Assembly: GCA_905198475.1 (NCBI GenBank)
Contig: CAJKCQ010000094.1
Location: 1 to 5,974 of the forward strand
Length of the DNA stretch: 5,974 nt
DNA from: an uncultured Sutterella sp.
GTDB lineage: Bacteria > Pseudomonadota > Gammaproteobacteria > Burkholderiales > Burkholderiaceae_F
Direction: 5' to 3'
Both the position numbers and the translations under genes were made by a program. The notes beneath the pieces are model-generated. The model worked only from the letters and a program-made list of their open reading frames with translations, was not told where the DNA came from and searched no databases. Shown piece by piece: positions 4,860 to 5,974 of this stretch. Every line of letters begins with the position of its first letter. Within the stretch, counting starts at the first letter, position 1.

Positions 4860-5974
4860 TCAGCGCCCGCCCGCCGTGAGGGCGACCAGACGTAGCGTCA
4901 CCGCAAGGCTCTTCAGCCACGAGCTCATCGGCATGAATTCGCACGAGCTGTGGAAGTTGTGCGCGCCGGTGAAGTAGTTCGGGGTCGGGATGCCCTGCGT
5001 GGAGATGAAGGAGTCGTCCTTGCCGCCGCGCATCGCGAGGTTGATCGGCTTGACGCCCTCGAGCCCCATCGCCTCCTCGAGGAGGTCGACGCAGGCGCGG
5101 TTCTCGGGCTTGATCGCGTCGGCGATGTTGCCGTAGACGTCCTCAAACGCGAGGGCGATCTTCGCGCGCGGGTAGCGGGTCTTGAGGTACTCGGCGGCCG
5201 CCGCGATCAAGGCCTTCTTCGCCTTGTAGCCCTCGAGGTTGTGGTCGCGGATCTTCATCGAGACGGAGCACTTTGAGGGGCCGCCCGAGATGCCGTTCAC
5301 CCAGACGAAGCCTTCGGTGCCGGCGGTGCATTCCGGCGTCTCGGTGCGCTCGAGCATGCCGATGAAGTCGTGCGCGGCGAGGATGGGGTTGACGAGCACG
5401 CCCTTGGAGCTCATCGGGTGCGCGGTGACGCCCTGGATGTCGAGCCGCGCACTGCCGGCGTTGAAGGTCTGCCAGACGATCTCGCCCAATTCGCACGAGT
5501 CGATCGTGTAGGCGAAGTCCACCGGGAACTTCGAGAAGTAGATCTTCTTCGCACCGCACAGGCCGATCTCTTCGTCGGGCACGAAAGCGACGTAGATGTC
5601 GCCGTGCGGGCGCGCTTCGTCCTGGATGATGTGGAGCGCCGTCATGATGTTGGCGACGGCGGACTTGTTGTCGGCGCCCAAGACCGACGTGCCGTCCGTC
5701 ACGACGAGGTCGTCGCCCACGTAGCGTTCGACCTCGGGATGCTCCTTGACGCGCATCCAGAGGTCCTTCTCCTTGTTGAGGCAGATGTCGCCGCCCTGGT
5801 AGCCGTGGATCACCTGCGGATGGATTTCGGGCGACAGGCCCGCGTCCACCGTGTCGAGGTGCGCGCACCAGCCGACCTTCGGGGCCTTGGCGCCCACGGG
5901 GAGGTTGGAGGGCAGGTGTGCCTTGACGCACTCCCCGCCCTGAAGGACGGGGATTCTCCACTTGACCAACGCTC
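4860..5974 (-). CDS. pepT: M20B metallopeptidase, peptidase T-like (5' end outside window)
   Basis: Peptidase T is a cytoplasmic two-zinc aminopeptidase that removes the N-terminal residue of tripeptides. Aligned with E. coli PepT (408 residues), the first 40-odd residues lie beyond the right edge. The TTG at 5969 is an internal Leu codon and the frame is open to the edge. Metal-ligand positions are kept: His and Asp of AHLDT (His at 5859-5861), Asp of LGADNKS (5670-5672), the Glu pair of PDEEIG (about 5568-5573), Asp of YTIDSCE (5499-5501) and His of NFHSSCEF (4950-4952). GYQGGDI, TAHPMSSKGVLVNP and IRDHNLEGYKAKK also match PepT-type sequence. Three signatures differ: GADNKSA for GADDKAG, IDSCE for VDGGG, and RGGKDDS for RGGTDGA. 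The product may therefore be a PepT subgroup with altered specificity, and the symbol is tentative. The gene is convergent with ppk1; its stop TGA is at 4862-4860. Confidence 0.88.
   Translation of the reverse strand, partial: ALVKWRIPVLQGGECVKAHLPSNLPVGAKAPKVGWCAHLDTVDAGLSPEIHPQVIHGYQGGDICLNKEKDLWMRVKEHPEVERYVGDDLVVTDGTSVLGADNKSAVANIMTALHIIQDEARPHGDIYVAFVPDEEIGLCGAKKIYFSKFPVDFAYTIDSCELGEIVWQTFNAGSARLDIQGVTAHPMSSKGVLVNPILAAHDFIGMLERTETPECTAGTEGFVWVNGISGGPSKCSVSMKIRDHNLEGYKAKKALIAAAAEYLKTRYPRAKIALAFEDVYGNIADAIKPENRACVDLLEEAMGLEGVKPINLAMRGGKDDSFISTQGIPTPNYFTGAHNFHSSCEFMPMSSWLKSLAVTLRLVALTAGGR

Noticed and set aside
4711..4977. Short open frames on both strands across the ppk1/peptidase gap
   Set aside because: They run through two strong hairpins and into the ends of two real genes in other frames, with no family resemblance and no clear ribosome binding site.
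5967..5969. TTG at 5969 as the true start of the peptidase gene
   Set aside because: Alignment with PepT shows that about 40 N-terminal residues should precede it, and the frame remains open to the window edge, so it is an internal Leu codon.
1..5974. Search for mobile elements, CRISPR repeats, tRNA or rRNA genes, toxin-antitoxin or defence genes
   Set aside because: None were seen. The gaps are too short and contain only the palindromes, hairpins and regulatory-like sites listed above.

Overview
This is a GC-rich stretch of bacterial chromosome that looks like ordinary core genome. It holds four protein genes: a DNA mismatch-repair ATPase (mutL, cut by the left edge), a DedA-family membrane protein, a polyphosphate kinase (ppk1), and an M20B peptidase of the peptidase T type (cut by the right edge). 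The strong G/C bias at third codon positions and the proteobacterial look of MutL, DedA and Ppk1 suggest a proteobacterium, perhaps a betaproteobacterium (Burkholderiales). That placement is an impression from the proteins, not a computed result. No tRNA, rRNA, insertion sequence, integrase, CRISPR array or phage gene was seen, and nothing suggests recent transfer.

Layout, left to right. mutL runs leftward from 1201 and continues past position 1. A 258-base divergent gap (1202-1459) follows. It contains a near-perfect 24-base palindrome, a symmetric -10-like element (CTATGATAG) that could serve both directions, and a two-stage hairpin at 1351-1400 in what would be the dedA leader. dedA (1460-2131) and ppk1 (2246-4729) run rightward. 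The 114-base gap between them holds a hairpin, a direct repeat with the layout of a Pho box, and a strong Shine-Dalgarno sequence. ppk1 and the peptidase gene converge on a 130-base gap with two hairpins, the larger a good candidate for a shared terminator. The peptidase gene runs leftward from beyond position 5974 to 4860.

The genes do not form an obvious pathway. DedA proteins recycle undecaprenyl phosphate across the membrane and Ppk1 stores phosphate as polyphosphate, so the two rightward genes share a loose link to phosphate and envelope stress. mutL and the peptidase look like unrelated neighbours.

The best leads are small ones. Ppk1 carries an N-terminal extension of about 140 residues, rich in Ala, Pro and Lys, with a duplicated histone H1-like basic unit. 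A Pho-box-like repeat lies just upstream of that gene. The mutL/dedA promoter region has unusual symmetry, and the peptidase departs from the usual PepT motifs next to conserved metal ligands. I do not see a new multi-gene system here.
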